Part shown: positions 46,085 to 55,475 of the stretch, one piece after another | How positions within the stretch are numbered: position 1 is the stretch's first letter | Layout of the letters: each line of letters opens with the position of its first letter | Source of the DNA: CAVQCT01 sp964371785 | Lineage (GTDB): Bacteria; Zixibacteria; MSB-5A5; GN15; FEB-12 | Direction of reading: 5' to 3' | NCBI GenBank assembly: GCA_964371785.1 | Contig: CAYJOL010000009.1 | Location: 92,944-156,943, forward strand | Length of the DNA: 64,000 nucleotides | Position numbers and translations under genes: made by a program | The notes under the pieces: model-generated | What the model was told of the DNA's origin: nothing | Seen by the model: only the letters and a program-made list of their open reading frames with translations | Databases searched by the model: none

Positions 46085-47238
46085 AAGTATTCAAGCTGAT
46101 CAGCCGGAATACCACGCGACATCCACTCCGGTCATCATTGACTGTGCTCGGCCTCGCGATTGCCGTGATGGCCTTCGCCGTTATCCGCACAACTATCTCA
46201 GCCTGGTACGCCGGCGCCGAAGCATCCTCGCCTAACAGACTGGTAGTAGTCAACCGGGTATCCCTGGTGTTCACGCTTCCCCTTGCGGATAAAGAAAAGA
46301 TAGCGCAGGTCGACGGTGTCACCGGTATCTCATGGGCCCAGTGGTTTGGCGGTATCTTTGTCGACCCGAAAAACTTCTTCCCCCAGTTCGCCGTTGACCC
46401 GACTACATATTTTGAACTTTACCCGGAATTTATTATTCCGCCGGCTCAGATGGAGAACTTCCTCAAAGAACGCAATGCCGTCATAGTGGGACGTGCGCTG
46501 GCTGATCGGTTCGGATGGTCGATCGGCGACCCCATTCGCCTGACGGGAACGATCTTTCCGGGTAACTGGGATTTCGTTATTCGCGGTATATATACCGGAG
46601 CGAGAGAGGGCATCGATGAATCTCAGTGGCTCATGCGTTTTGACTATCTCGATGAACGTATGAAACAGGAAGCTCCTCCCCGCGCCGGCCAGGTCGGCGA
46701 TTTTGTAGTCCGGATCGCGGACCCAACGCGAGCGGCGGAGATCTCAGACAGAATCGATGCTTTGTTCAAGAACTCACTGGCCGAGACGAAAACGCAGACG
46801 GAGCAGGCATTTCAGCTGAGTTTCGTGGCGATGGCCGGCACGATAGTGACGGGACTTCGCATAATCTCAGTGATGGTTATCGCAATCATTCTACTGGTGC
46901 TGGCCAACACGATGGCCATGACGGCCAGAGAGAGAATCTCCGAGTATGCGCTTATGAAAACACTCGGGTTCAGTCCGTTCCATATTGTCGGCCTTATATT
47001 TGGAGAATCCGTCTTCATCGCGGCCTTGGGCGGCGTGCTGGGATTGCTTATCACGTTTCCGGTGGCCGGCCTTATCGAGACGGTGATGGGGACATTCTTC
47101 CCGATGTTCACGGTTACTCCCATGACGCTCGGATTGGGGATGGGCGCTTCGCTGCTGGTAGGACTGCTGGCCGCGATATTCCCAGCCTTTAAAGCGGTCA
47201 AAACGTCGATTGTCGACGGCCTCAGAATAATCGATTGA
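46081..47238 (+). CDS. FtsX-fold ABC transporter permease 1
   Basis: A 385-residue permease with one N-terminal helix (about 18-40), a large extracytoplasmic MacB-PCD domain, and three C-terminal helices (about 255-375, including VIAIILLVLANTMAMTARERISEYALMKTLG). The pattern is the MacB/FtsX type. Two different permease genes follow one ATPase, so the pump is probably a heterodimer of the two. It begins by overlapping the ATPase stop. Confidence 0.88.
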   Translation: MKVFKLISRNTTRHPLRSSLTVLGLAIAVMAFAVIRTTISAWYAGAEASSPNRLVVVNRVSLVFTLPLADKEKIAQVDGVTGISWAQWFGGIFVDPKNFFPQFAVDPTTYFELYPEFIIPPAQMENFLKERNAVIVGRALADRFGWSIGDPIRLTGTIFPGNWDFVIRGIYTGAREGIDESQWLMRFDYLDERMKQEAPPRAGQVGDFVVRIADPTRAAEISDRIDALFKNSLAETKTQTEQAFQLSFVAMAGTIVTGLRIISVMVIAIILLVLANTMAMTARERISEYALMKTLGFSPFHIVGLIFGESVFIAALGGVLGLLITFPVAGLIETVMGTFFPMFTVTPMTLGLGMGASLLVGLLAAIFPAFKAVKTSIVDGLRIID

Positions 47239-47248
47239 CAGGGACCTT

Positions 47249-48415
47249 ATGCCATTACTTGTAAGTTACTCATTCAAAAACATTTTCGCTCGCAAGCTGA
47301 CTTCGTTTCTTACGATCTTCGGTATCAGCCTGGTTGTCTTTGTATTCAGCGCCGTGCTCATGCTTTCGAACGGCCTGAAACAGACGCTCGTCGCAACCGG
47401 TTATGATGACAACGCCATAGTTATTCGGCAGGGCTCCCAAACCGAAGTACAGTCGATCCTATATCGCGATGTTGCCAATGTCATCAAAGCGGACCAGGCA
47501 ATCCGGAAAGACTCCGCCGGCACTCCGATGGCAACCAACGAAATTCTTGTGCTTATCAATCTTCCCAAGCGGAGCAACGGCGAACCAGCCAACGTCCCGG
47601 TTCGCGGAGTGACGCCGATGTCGATGGAAATTCGCCCCGACTTCAAGCTGGTTGAAGGTCGCATGTGGCGTTCGGGGACATCGGAAATCATAGCCGGCCG
47701 CAAGGTTGCAGGGACTTTTCAGGGCGCCGGGCTCGGTGAGACAGTTCGCTTCGGCATGCGCGATTGGACTATCGTAGGTATTTTTGAGACGGGAGGTTCC
47801 GGATTCGAATCCGAACTGTGGGGAGACGTCGACCAATTGATGGATGCCTTTGGTCGACCGGTATTCTCGTCCGTGACCATGAAGCTGGTGTCTCCCGATA
47901 TGGTCGATCAGCTGAAGTCACGCCTCGAAGCAGATCCGCGACTCTCGGCAGAGGTGCATCGAGAGAAAGAATACTATGCCGAGCAGTCCCGTACGATGAC
48001 CACATTTATCCAGGTGCTTGGCTTGGTGATTTCGATTATCTTCTCATTGGGAGCAATTGTCGGGGCGATGATTACGATGTACGCGGCAGTGGCCAATCGA
48101 ACGACAGAAATCGGCACCCTGAGGGCGCTGGGGTTCAGTCGTGGATCCGTGCTCTTCGCCTTCCTGTTGGAGTCGCTTCTCATCTCCCTTATCGGCTGCG
48201 CAATCGGCCTGTTCGCAGCATCGTTTCTTCGGCTGGTGGAGATTTCGACCACCAACTGGGACACTTTTGCCGAACTGGCCTTTTCCTTTCAGCTTTCCGA
48301 GCGGATTGTTGTTGATACTGTAATATTCGCTCTCGTCATGGGATTTCTGGGTGGATTCCTCCCGGCTGTACGCGCCGCCCGCTTCAAAATTATCGTTGCC
48401 CTGCGAGCAAAGTAG
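47249..48415 (+). CDS. FtsX-fold ABC transporter permease 2
   Basis: A 388-residue permease with the same layout as its neighbour: first helix FLTIFGISLVVFVFSAVLML, a periplasmic domain, then helices ending in FLGGFLPAVRAARFKII. A cluster RTTEIGTLRALGFSRGSVLFAFLLE is the FtsX-type coupling segment. The start ATG follows AGGGACC after the first permease with a ten-base gap. It is the last gene of the export operon. Confidence 0.88.
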   Translation: MPLLVSYSFKNIFARKLTSFLTIFGISLVVFVFSAVLMLSNGLKQTLVATGYDDNAIVIRQGSQTEVQSILYRDVANVIKADQAIRKDSAGTPMATNEILVLINLPKRSNGEPANVPVRGVTPMSMEIRPDFKLVEGRMWRSGTSEIIAGRKVAGTFQGAGLGETVRFGMRDWTIVGIFETGGSGFESELWGDVDQLMDAFGRPVFSSVTMKLVSPDMVDQLKSRLEADPRLSAEVHREKEYYAEQSRTMTTFIQVLGLVISIIFSLGAIVGAMITMYAAVANRTTEIGTLRALGFSRGSVLFAFLLESLLISLIGCAIGLFAASFLRLVEISTTNWDTFAELAFSFQLSERIVVDTVIFALVMGFLGGFLPAVRAARFKIIVALRAK

Positions 48416-48422
48416 TACAACG

Positions 48423-48454
48423 AAAAACCCGGCTCCGAAAACTCAGAACCGGGT
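48423..48454 (-). terminator. Rho-independent terminator of fabL
   Basis: Read on the minus strand, ACCCGGTTCTGA and TCGGAGCCGGGT form a 12-pair hairpin with two U-G wobbles and a four-base loop GTTT, followed by a run of five Ts and TTCG. It lies 28-60 bases after the stop of the SDR gene at 48483. The plus-strand reading would have C-A mismatches and no T-tract, so it serves the minus strand. Confidence 0.8.
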
Positions 48455-48482
48455 CACATACTTAGTATTCACAATTCGCGAA

Positions 48483-49238
48483 TTACATCAGAGAATAGCC
48501 ACCGTCGACAATCACTGTCTGCCCGGTGATCCAGGTCGCTTTCGGTCCGGCCAGAAAGACTACAACGTCGGCTACTTCCTCAGGTGTGCCCACCCGTTTG
48601 AAGGGAGTACGCGCCGAAACTTCATCGAGCATCTCCTGATAGTTCGGAAATCCCTTGAGGGCATTGGTATCGATAAACCCGCCGGACACACAGTTGACGG
48701 TGATATGTCTCGGAGCCATCTCGACTGCCATATATTTAACCATGTTCTCGATCGCCGCTTTCGACACTCCGATCGAGGCATATCCCGGGATGTACCGAAT
48801 CGAACCGAGCGATGACAGTGTCACGATACGGCTGTGGTCGGGCATCATCGGTGAGGCCAGCTGTACACAATTCAGAAACGCCCGAGCATTGGTGTGCATC
48901 GACAGGTCCCACGCCTTATCGTTGATTTCCATCATACTTGTGAATAGTCCCAGCGCGGCATTCGATATCAGGATATCCAGTTTGCCGAACTTCTCTTTGA
49001 TTTCCTCGAAGATTGGAGGAAGCTGCTCGTGATTGCCGATGTTGGCGCGTAGCGCGAGGCACTCCACGCCGTAGCTTTTGATTTTTTCTACCGTCTCATT
49101 GGCCGCCTGACGCGAGCGGAAATAGTTCACGACGACGTGAGCGCCCTTCTCCGCCAGTTTCTCAGCGACACTCCGTCCGATACCCTTGGTTCCACCCGTA
49201 ACAAAAGCAACCTTGCCTTTAAGTTCCATCTTTGCCAT
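48483..49238 (-). CDS. fabL: Enoyl-[ACP] reductase III
   Basis: A 251-residue short-chain dehydrogenase. It is closest in my memory to Bacillus FabL, the NADPH-dependent enoyl-ACP reductase. Shared segments include SSLGSIRY, the catalytic Tyr153/Lys160 (YASIGVSK), VNCVSGGFIDTNALKGFPN and VDGGYSL. The N-terminal NADP motif is TGGTKGIG at residues 14-21. It lies downstream of lipB and E2, near lipoic-acid and acyl-chain genes. A generic 3-oxoacyl reductase role remains possible, but the FPN block favours FabL. Confidence 0.82.
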   Translation of the reverse strand: MAKMELKGKVAFVTGGTKGIGRSVAEKLAEKGAHVVVNYFRSRQAANETVEKIKSYGVECLALRANIGNHEQLPPIFEEIKEKFGKLDILISNAALGLFTSMMEINDKAWDLSMHTNARAFLNCVQLASPMMPDHSRIVTLSSLGSIRYIPGYASIGVSKAAIENMVKYMAVEMAPRHITVNCVSGGFIDTNALKGFPNYQEMLDEVSARTPFKRVGTPEEVADVVVFLAGPKATWITGQTVIVDGGYSLM

Positions 49239-49267
49239 TCCTTACACGCGAACTATCGCCGGACAGT

Positions 49268-49972
49268 TCAGATCACGTTGCCACCGGCCTGCGACTCTAT
49301 GTCTTCTGCAATTTCTTCAAGTTTAACAGGATAAAAGACCGTGTGAAACAACTCCGTATATTTGCTCAGAAGATTGTCCCCAAAATCGCCTAAGTCAACC
49401 TTTTTATTCTTAATTTCCTGGACCGAAGTCATCACCGATGACTGCAGTCCGCAGGGATTGATGTTGCCAAATGCGCTGAGGTCGGTATTGAGATTAATCG
49501 CCACTCCATGAAATGAGATCCATTTCTTTATCGCCACACCAATGGAGGCTATCTTCTTCTCGTCCACCCATACGCCCGTGTACTCGTCTCCCTTGCGCGC
49601 CGCTATGCCGTAGTCAGCCAGCGTGTCGATCACCCCCTGCTGGATGTTGGACATGAATTCATGGACATCACGATTTCGTCTTGTAAGATCGAAGATGAAA
49701 TAGGCGACGAGTTGTCCGGGACCGTGATAGGTTACATCGCCACCCCGTTCGATAAAAAACGGTTCTTCCTTGAGATTCTTGTAGTTGTCTGTATGCCCGT
49801 TCTTGCCAACGGTGACGACCGCCGGATGTTCCACCAGGATTATAGTGTCCCTGGCCATCCCTTCACGCCGCAGTTTTACCAGCCCGCGCTGCCAGGCCAG
49901 GACACGGTCGAATTCGACCCGCCCCAATCTGAGCACCCATCCGAAGGCGTGTTTGTGTTTCGGGCTCGCCAT
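49268..49972 (-). CDS. lipB: Lipoyl(octanoyl) transferase
   Basis: A 234-residue enzyme that moves octanoyl from ACP to the lipoyl domain of 2-oxoacid dehydrogenases. Marks are RGGDVTYHGPGQLVAY (about 76-91), Lys140 in EKKIASIG, and Cys174 in NPCGLQSSV, the acyl-thioester cysteine. It follows E2 by six bases, placing the lipoylation enzyme next to one of its substrates. No lipA is visible. Confidence 0.95.
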   Translation of the reverse strand: MASPKHKHAFGWVLRLGRVEFDRVLAWQRGLVKLRREGMARDTIILVEHPAVVTVGKNGHTDNYKNLKEEPFFIERGGDVTYHGPGQLVAYFIFDLTRRNRDVHEFMSNIQQGVIDTLADYGIAARKGDEYTGVWVDEKKIASIGVAIKKWISFHGVAINLNTDLSAFGNINPCGLQSSVMTSVQEIKNKKVDLGDFGDNLLSKYTELFHTVFYPVKLEEIAEDIESQAGGNVI

Positions 49973-49978
49973 AGCACC

Positions 49979-51331
49979 CTATCGCAGGTGAACGACCAGC
50001 TTCCTGACATCGGCCAGATATTCATGCACACGGTGCAGGAACTGGACCGCTGTGTGGCCGTCGATGAGACGGTGATCAAAGGACATGCCGAAGCTGGAGA
50101 TATCTCTGATCGTGATTTGACCATCAATGACCCACGGACGTTTGGCAATCGCATGGATGCCGAGAATCGCCACCTGGGGTTGGTTGATAATCGGGGTCGA
50201 CGCGGTCGCTCCGAACATACCGGCATTGGTGAGCGAAAAAGTACCGCCGCTGACGTCATCAGGGGTAAGCTGATTCTTGCGTGATCTTTCCCCGATCGAT
50301 TGAATCTCAACCGCTAACTCGACAATAGTTTTCTTGTCGGCGTCTTTGATGACCGGTACGATCAGCCCTTCCTCCCGGGCAACCGCAATACCGATATTAT
50401 AGAAGTGCTTGAGAATGATTTCCTTTTCCGTCATTGATGCATTGATCTTCGGAAATTCCCTGAGCGCCACACAGCACGCCTTGATAATGAAAGGCATGAA
50501 GGTAATGTTCGCTCCGTACGTCCGTTTGAAGTCGTCCTTGATGCCGTTGCGGTAGTTGACCAGATCAGTCATATCGATATCTTCAAATGTAGTCACATGA
50601 GGCGAAGTCTGTACGGACTTGACCATGTGGTCGGAAATCATCTTGCGGATTCCCTGTAACGGCTGACGCGTCTCGCGAAGGTTGGCCGGCAACGGTTCGA
50701 ATCTGGGAATTTGAACCTTGACCAGCGGCTCGCGCGGCGCCGACGGAGCTGCTTGAGCAGTGGTTGTCGCAGCCTGGGTAGCGGAGTAAGTGGAAACCGC
50801 CGGGGCTGGAATAGGACCGGCAGAAAATCCAGCCGAGCTTGAACGTCCCTCGACTTCGCGCATTACGTCTTCGACAGTTACAATACCGCCTTTACCGGTC
50901 GGGGTTATTGCCGCGGCATCCAGGGAGTATTGACGTACCAGCATCTTGACTTTTGGCGACATCTTCCCTTTGCCTGCGGCCGCAGTCCCTTTGACTTCAA
51001 CTTTTGGCCGACTCGGTGCGGCAACGGAGGCAACCGGCGCCGGTTGTGGTGCGGCGGCCTTCTCAACCACCTTCGATTCAGCGACTCCCGAGGAACCATC
51101 GTCGATAACCGCGATTCTTGTTCCCACCGGCACGACATCGCCTTCCTTCGCCAGCTGCTGCGTCAGAATGCCGTCGGCTTCGGCGGGGATTTCAACATTG
51201 ACCTTATCGGTCATCAATTCCACCAGCGGCTGATTGAGCTTAACCTTATCACCGATCTTGACTTTCCATTCCAGAATTGTCCCTTCCAGGACAGATTCGC
51301 CCATCTGCGGCACTAAGACGTCGAGAGCCAT
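49979..51331 (-). CDS. 2-oxoacid dehydrogenase E2 (dihydrolipoyl acyltransferase)
   Basis: A 450-residue acyltransferase core. One lipoyl domain is at residues 1-78, with the lipoylation lysine Lys43 in LMTDKVNVE. A flexible Ala/Pro linker follows. A peripheral-subunit-binding domain is at about 124-160 (KMSPKVKMLVRQY, GKGGIVTVEDV). A second linker precedes the catalytic domain, which ends with SFDHRLIDG, where the histidine at about 419 is the active-site residue. The frame is open to 51436, but ATG at 51331 starts the lipoyl domain. No E1 or E3 gene lies in the window, so the substrate (pyruvate, 2-oxoglutarate or branched-chain) is unknown. Confidence 0.9.
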   Translation of the reverse strand: MALDVLVPQMGESVLEGTILEWKVKIGDKVKLNQPLVELMTDKVNVEIPAEADGILTQQLAKEGDVVPVGTRIAVIDDGSSGVAESKVVEKAAAPQPAPVASVAAPSRPKVEVKGTAAAGKGKMSPKVKMLVRQYSLDAAAITPTGKGGIVTVEDVMREVEGRSSSAGFSAGPIPAPAVSTYSATQAATTTAQAAPSAPREPLVKVQIPRFEPLPANLRETRQPLQGIRKMISDHMVKSVQTSPHVTTFEDIDMTDLVNYRNGIKDDFKRTYGANITFMPFIIKACCVALREFPKINASMTEKEIILKHFYNIGIAVAREEGLIVPVIKDADKKTIVELAVEIQSIGERSRKNQLTPDDVSGGTFSLTNAGMFGATASTPIINQPQVAILGIHAIAKRPWVIDGQITIRDISSFGMSFDHRLIDGHTAVQFLHRVHEYLADVRKLVVHLR

Positions 51332-51391
51332 ATGCGTAAGTCCTTCTATTTCAAGTAGTGTATAACTGCTTAACCAGATTAAACGTAGCCA

Positions 51392-51420
51392 ATATAAGTA
51401 AACTTTTGAAGGATAGTCAA
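51392..51420 (-). promoter_or_regulatory. Promoter of the E2-lipB-fabL operon
   Basis: On the minus strand, TTGACT at 51420-51415 and TTATAT at 51397-51392 are separated by 17 bases. The start site would be near 51385, about 54 bases before E2. A terminator for the upstream nadA gene is not visible, so some read-through is possible. Confidence 0.65.
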
Positions 51421-51444
51421 GGTTCCGGGGAGGCAAAAAGCGGC

Positions 51445-52524
51445 TTAGCTTACTTCAAGCATCTTTTCCAACGCCAGCAGTGCCTCGCTTCGAGTCGGCT
51501 CGGGCACCCGAATCGGCCGTATATCCGCATAATGCTCAAGCGTATAGGCCAGATCATTGAGCGTGGTCCGGTACATATTCGCGCAAACAGGGCATGTGTT
51601 ACCCGACAACTCCATGATTGTCTTGTCCGGATGCTCATGGGCCATCCGATTGATCAGGTTAATTTCCGTCCCAATCGCGATCATAGAACCAGCCGGCGCC
51701 TTGGCAACATAATCCACAATGAATTTGGTGGAACCGGCCGCGTCGGCGGCCTCAACTACTTCATGCGGGCACTCGGGATGCACCACGATCATGACTTCAG
51801 GATGTCGGGTGCGAAGCGTATTTACCTGTTCACGCGTGAAATTGGTATGGACATGGCAGTGGCCTTTCCAGAGGATTACCCGGGCGCGTGTTATCTGATC
51901 TTCGGTCAGTCCCCCGCGCTCGCGCGAGAAGTCCCAGATAACCATGTCCTCGGGCTTGAGACCGTATTTGATTCCTGAGTTGTATCCCAGATGCTCATCC
52001 GGGAAGAAGAACAACTTCTCCCGTTTTGAGAAGGCCCATCGGTAGGCCGCGTCCGCATTCGACGAGGTACAGATTAAACCGCCATGTTTTCCGGTGAAAG
52101 CCTTGAGGCCGGCGGCCGTGTTCATATATGAAATCGGCATAATTGTCCTGTCGCCCCCGAACTCCTCGAGGTATTTCCAAGCCTCCATGACATCGGCAAT
52201 CTCCGCCATATCAGCCATGGGGCAGCCGGCCAGCGGATTGGGCAAAAAGACCATCTTGCTCTCATCAGTCAGAATATCCGCCGCCTCGGCCATGAAATGC
52301 ACTCCGCAGAACACAATTACTTCCACATCCTTCTGCTCGGCCGCGATTTTGGAAAGTCCATAACTGTCGCCTACATGGTCGCCAAAGGCAACCACTTCGA
52401 TACGCTGATAGTGATGAGCCAGGATTATCAGCCTCTTGCCGAGTTTGGCTTTGGCAGCCGTGATGCGGAGCCTGAGGTCATCAATGCCGGCCTCCCGATA
52501 CTCCTGAGGAAGCGAAAAATACAT
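51445..52524 (-). CDS. nadA: Quinolinate synthase
   Basis: A 359-residue [4Fe-4S] enzyme that condenses iminoaspartate and dihydroxyacetone phosphate to quinolinate in NAD biosynthesis. The three conserved cysteine sites are Cys101 (AGCPMADM), Cys223 (WKGHCHVH) and Cys311/Cys314 (NTCPVCANM); the last motif has an extra cysteine. LIILAHHYQ and VFCGVHFMAEAA are also characteristic. It lies directly after the ferredoxin-NADP reductase gene with no gap. nadB and nadC are not in the window. Confidence 0.95.
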   Translation of the reverse strand: MYFSLPQEYREAGIDDLRLRITAAKAKLGKRLIILAHHYQRIEVVAFGDHVGDSYGLSKIAAEQKDVEVIVFCGVHFMAEAADILTDESKMVFLPNPLAGCPMADMAEIADVMEAWKYLEEFGGDRTIMPISYMNTAAGLKAFTGKHGGLICTSSNADAAYRWAFSKREKLFFFPDEHLGYNSGIKYGLKPEDMVIWDFSRERGGLTEDQITRARVILWKGHCHVHTNFTREQVNTLRTRHPEVMIVVHPECPHEVVEAADAAGSTKFIVDYVAKAPAGSMIAIGTEINLINRMAHEHPDKTIMELSGNTCPVCANMYRTTLNDLAYTLEHYADIRPIRVPEPTRSEALLALEKMLEVS

Positions 52525-53583
52525 CTACTGATCATCCCTTCGGGATTCCCGTTTTTCCCGGGCAATCCGCTTCATGACAAGTTCGTGCTTATCGGTCGAG
52601 TGGCCGGGGCTCACCTTGGCGCGCGGGTCTATGAACGCCTTGGCGTTGTTAACCGCGATAGCGACTTCGCCACACCCTGTCGAGATCAACTTCAGTTTGC
52701 CGTCGTAATTAACGATGTCTCCCGCCGCATAGACTGCTTCCATATTGGTACGCATCCGAGAGTCGACTTTGATGGCGTTTTTATCGATTTCCAGTCCCCA
52801 ATCGGCGATTGGTCCCAGGTTGGTGATGAATCCGATATTGAAAATAATGGCATCGACCTTCAGTCTTTCCTGCTCCCCGGTCTGCGTCTGAACAATCGTG
52901 GCATAGCGCACCCAGTCATCACCCTCAATCTGTTTAACTTCCCAGAATGGAAATTTCAGTTTGACCGACGAGTTCTTGACCTTGCGGACCGAGTCCTCAT
53001 GCGCGGCGAAGAAATCATTGCGATGAATGTGCGTAATTGAATTGGCCACCGGTTCCAGCATCATTGAGTAGTCGAAGGCCGAATCGCCGCCGCCCACTAT
53101 AAGAATGTCCTTGCCCTGGAATTCTTTAAGCCGTCTCACGCAGTAGAACACGCCGGAATTCTCCAGCTCGTGTACGTTGGGGATATCCATGCGCTTGGGT
53201 ATGTACGCACCCATTCCGGCGCAGACCACCACTGTCTTGGACAGGTGCTCCGCCTTGTCGGTAGTCAGCTTGATCAGGCCATCCTTGACGCGTTCGAGAC
53301 CGATCACTTTTTCTTCGAGACAATACGTATGATCGTATTGACCTGCCTGCTGACCCAGCATCTTGACCAGATCTTTTGCCAGCACTTTGGGAAAACCGGC
53401 GACATCATAGATGTACTTCTCAGGATAGAGCGCCATCAGGCCGCCGCCTATTTCGCCCAGCATGTCGATGACCTTGGTCCGGGTACGCCTGAGACCTGCG
53501 TAGTACATGCCATAGAGAGCCACAGGTCCCGCCCCGATAAAAGTCACGTCGAATATTTCTGTATTTCCGCTGACTATTTCCAT
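52525..53583 (-). CDS. Thioredoxin-reductase-like ferredoxin-NADP reductase (type 2)
   Basis: A 352-residue FAD enzyme with two dinucleotide motifs: FAD-binding FIGAGPVALYG near residue 10 and NADP-binding VGGGDSAFDYS near 160. It lacks the CxxC disulfide of true thioredoxin reductases, which points to the YumC-type ferredoxin/flavodoxin-NADP reductase. An upstream TTG would add 15 residues, but the ATG at 53583 has GAGTGG seven bases before it and starts at the conserved sequence. It could supply or drain reduced ferredoxin made by IOR. Confidence 0.82.
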   Translation of the reverse strand: MEIVSGNTEIFDVTFIGAGPVALYGMYYAGLRRTRTKVIDMLGEIGGGLMALYPEKYIYDVAGFPKVLAKDLVKMLGQQAGQYDHTYCLEEKVIGLERVKDGLIKLTTDKAEHLSKTVVVCAGMGAYIPKRMDIPNVHELENSGVFYCVRRLKEFQGKDILIVGGGDSAFDYSMMLEPVANSITHIHRNDFFAAHEDSVRKVKNSSVKLKFPFWEVKQIEGDDWVRYATIVQTQTGEQERLKVDAIIFNIGFITNLGPIADWGLEIDKNAIKVDSRMRTNMEAVYAAGDIVNYDGKLKLISTGCGEVAIAVNNAKAFIDPRAKVSPGHSTDKHELVMKRIAREKRESRRDDQ

Positions 53584-53637
53584 ACTATCCACTCTTATAA
53601 CCGACGGGCGTTCGATCGGTTCACCCAACCGGTCGCC

Positions 53638-55353
53638 CTATTTCTCAAGCGTCTTTTCGATTTTCGCCCAGCTGTCACGAAGCGATACGGTCCGGTTGAA
53701 AACCAGGCGCTCCGGCATGGAATCAACCGAATCGACACAAAAGTACCCGTGTCGGATGAACTGATATCGGCTGAGCTTCGATGCGTTCTTCAGCGACGGC
53801 TCCAGCTTGCAGTGCTTGAGCACCTCAAGCGAATTCGGGTTGATATCTTCGTGATAATCGTGATCTTTGCCGGGCTCCTCGGCCAGAAACAGCTTCTCGT
53901 ACAGCCGTATGTCGGCGTCGATCGCATAAGCCGCTGATACCCAGTGCAGCGTCCCTTTAACCTTGCGTCCGTCGGGCGATTCACCGCCACGGGATGCCGG
54001 ATCGTAAGAGCATCGCAATTCAACGACCTCGCCGGTCTTGGCATCCTTGATAACTTTCTCGCACTTGATGAAGTAGGCATGTTTCAGACGCACTTCACGT
54101 CCCGGCGATAGTCGGAAATACTTCGGCGGCGGATCCTCTCTAAAGTCGTCCTGCTCTATATACAGCTCGCGCGTAAAAGGAACCGTGCGCGTGCCCGAGT
54201 TCGGATCTTCCGGGTTGTTCACCGCTACGACATCCTCCACCTGACCCTCGGGATAATTCTCGATTACCACCTTGAGCGGGCGGAGAACCGCCATTACGCG
54301 GTCGGCACGAAGATTCAGGTCCTCACGCAGGCAATGCTCCAACAGGGCGAAGTCAACAACGCTCTCGCGCTTTGCGACGCCGATTCGGTCGCAGAACGTA
54401 CGGATAGCCTCCGGCGTATATCCGCTCCGCCGGAAGCCGGCGATAGTGGGCATGCGGGGATCGTTCCAGCCACTGACCTGCTTTTCCTGCACAAGCTGGA
54501 GCAGTTTTCTCTTGCTCATTAAAGTGTAGCTGAGGTTAAGTCGAGCGAATTCGATTTGCTGAGGGTGGTAGACCTTCAGCACATCGAGAAACCAGTCATA
54601 CAACGGCCGATGGTCCTCGAACTCCAATGTGCACAACGAATGCGTTATCTTCTCAATCGAGTCGGACAGACAGTGCGTAAAGTCGTACATCGGGTAGATA
54701 CACCACTTGTCGCCGGTGCGATGATGACTGGCGTGTTTTATCCGGTAGATGGCGGGGTCCCGCATATTGATATTTCCCGACGCCATGTCTATTTTGGCGC
54801 GAAGCGTCCGCGATTCATCCGGAAATTCCCCTTTGCGCATGCGCTCGAACAGGTCGAGGTTTTCTTCGACTGAGCGGTTGCGATACGGGCTGTCTTTACC
54901 CGGCTCGGTAAGCGTCCCCCGGTACTGGCGCACCTCATCGGGACTCAGGTCGCAAACGTAGGCCTTACCCATCTTGATCAACTGGACCGCGTATTCGTAC
55001 AGCTGATCGAAATAATCCGACGCATGATACAGGTGTTTTCCCCAGTCGAATCCAAGCCACCGGACGTCTTCGACGATCGCGTCCGTATATTCCACATCCT
55101 CTTTCACCGGATTGGTGTCATCAAACCTCAGGTGACACACACCTCCTTTGTTTTCATTGGCGACGCCGAAGTTGAGACAGATAGATTTGGCATGTCCGAT
55201 ATGCAGGTAGCCGTTCGGTTCCGGAGGGAAACGGGTTATCACCCGCCCTTCGTACTTATTCGTTTTCAAATCCTCTGCCACCGTCGCCCGAATGAAGTCT
55301 CCGGTTGCGGTCAACCCGCCTTTGGGTATATCACCTTTGTTGCCTGCGTCCAT
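53638..55353 (-). CDS. glnS: Glutaminyl-tRNA synthetase
   Basis: A 571-residue class I synthetase. PEPNGYLHIGHAKSI is the HIGH motif and SKRKLLQLV the KMSKS-like loop; the C-terminal anticodon-binding barrel contains the FxKCEKVIKDAKTGEVVELRCSYDP-type segment, here spread over residues near 470. The start ATG at 55353 has GGTGA five bases before it; an upstream TTG at 55392 is less likely. With gltX in the same window, Gln-tRNA is probably made directly. Confidence 0.93.
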   Translation of the reverse strand: MDAGNKGDIPKGGLTATGDFIRATVAEDLKTNKYEGRVITRFPPEPNGYLHIGHAKSICLNFGVANENKGGVCHLRFDDTNPVKEDVEYTDAIVEDVRWLGFDWGKHLYHASDYFDQLYEYAVQLIKMGKAYVCDLSPDEVRQYRGTLTEPGKDSPYRNRSVEENLDLFERMRKGEFPDESRTLRAKIDMASGNINMRDPAIYRIKHASHHRTGDKWCIYPMYDFTHCLSDSIEKITHSLCTLEFEDHRPLYDWFLDVLKVYHPQQIEFARLNLSYTLMSKRKLLQLVQEKQVSGWNDPRMPTIAGFRRSGYTPEAIRTFCDRIGVAKRESVVDFALLEHCLREDLNLRADRVMAVLRPLKVVIENYPEGQVEDVVAVNNPEDPNSGTRTVPFTRELYIEQDDFREDPPPKYFRLSPGREVRLKHAYFIKCEKVIKDAKTGEVVELRCSYDPASRGGESPDGRKVKGTLHWVSAAYAIDADIRLYEKLFLAEEPGKDHDYHEDINPNSLEVLKHCKLEPSLKNASKLSRYQFIRHGYFCVDSVDSMPERLVFNRTVSLRDSWAKIEKTLEK

Positions 55354-55475
55354 CTTTTCACCAGTCCTGTTTCTCTCTGGAAATGTATTCAACGCCCGCT
55401 ATGCTTCCGGGTGTGCGGCTCGTATAATTGCTCTGAAACAACCGGGAGGGGCGGTGGTTCGCTGCTTACAGTCGT

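Noticed and set aside
47806..47820. tRNA T-loop-like sequence (GGATTCGAATCC).
   Set aside because: It lies in the permease coding region with no cloverleaf around it.
13968..48469. The 11-mer ATACTAAGTAT occurs upstream of nuoA and, as its reverse complement, near 48459 after the fabL gene.
   Set aside because: Two occurrences of an AT-rich palindromic 11-mer in 64 kb are compatible with chance.
48473..48484. AATTCGCGAATT palindrome at the fabL stop codon.
   Set aside because: It is short, overlaps coding sequence and has no T-tract; the real terminator is the hairpin at 48423-48454.
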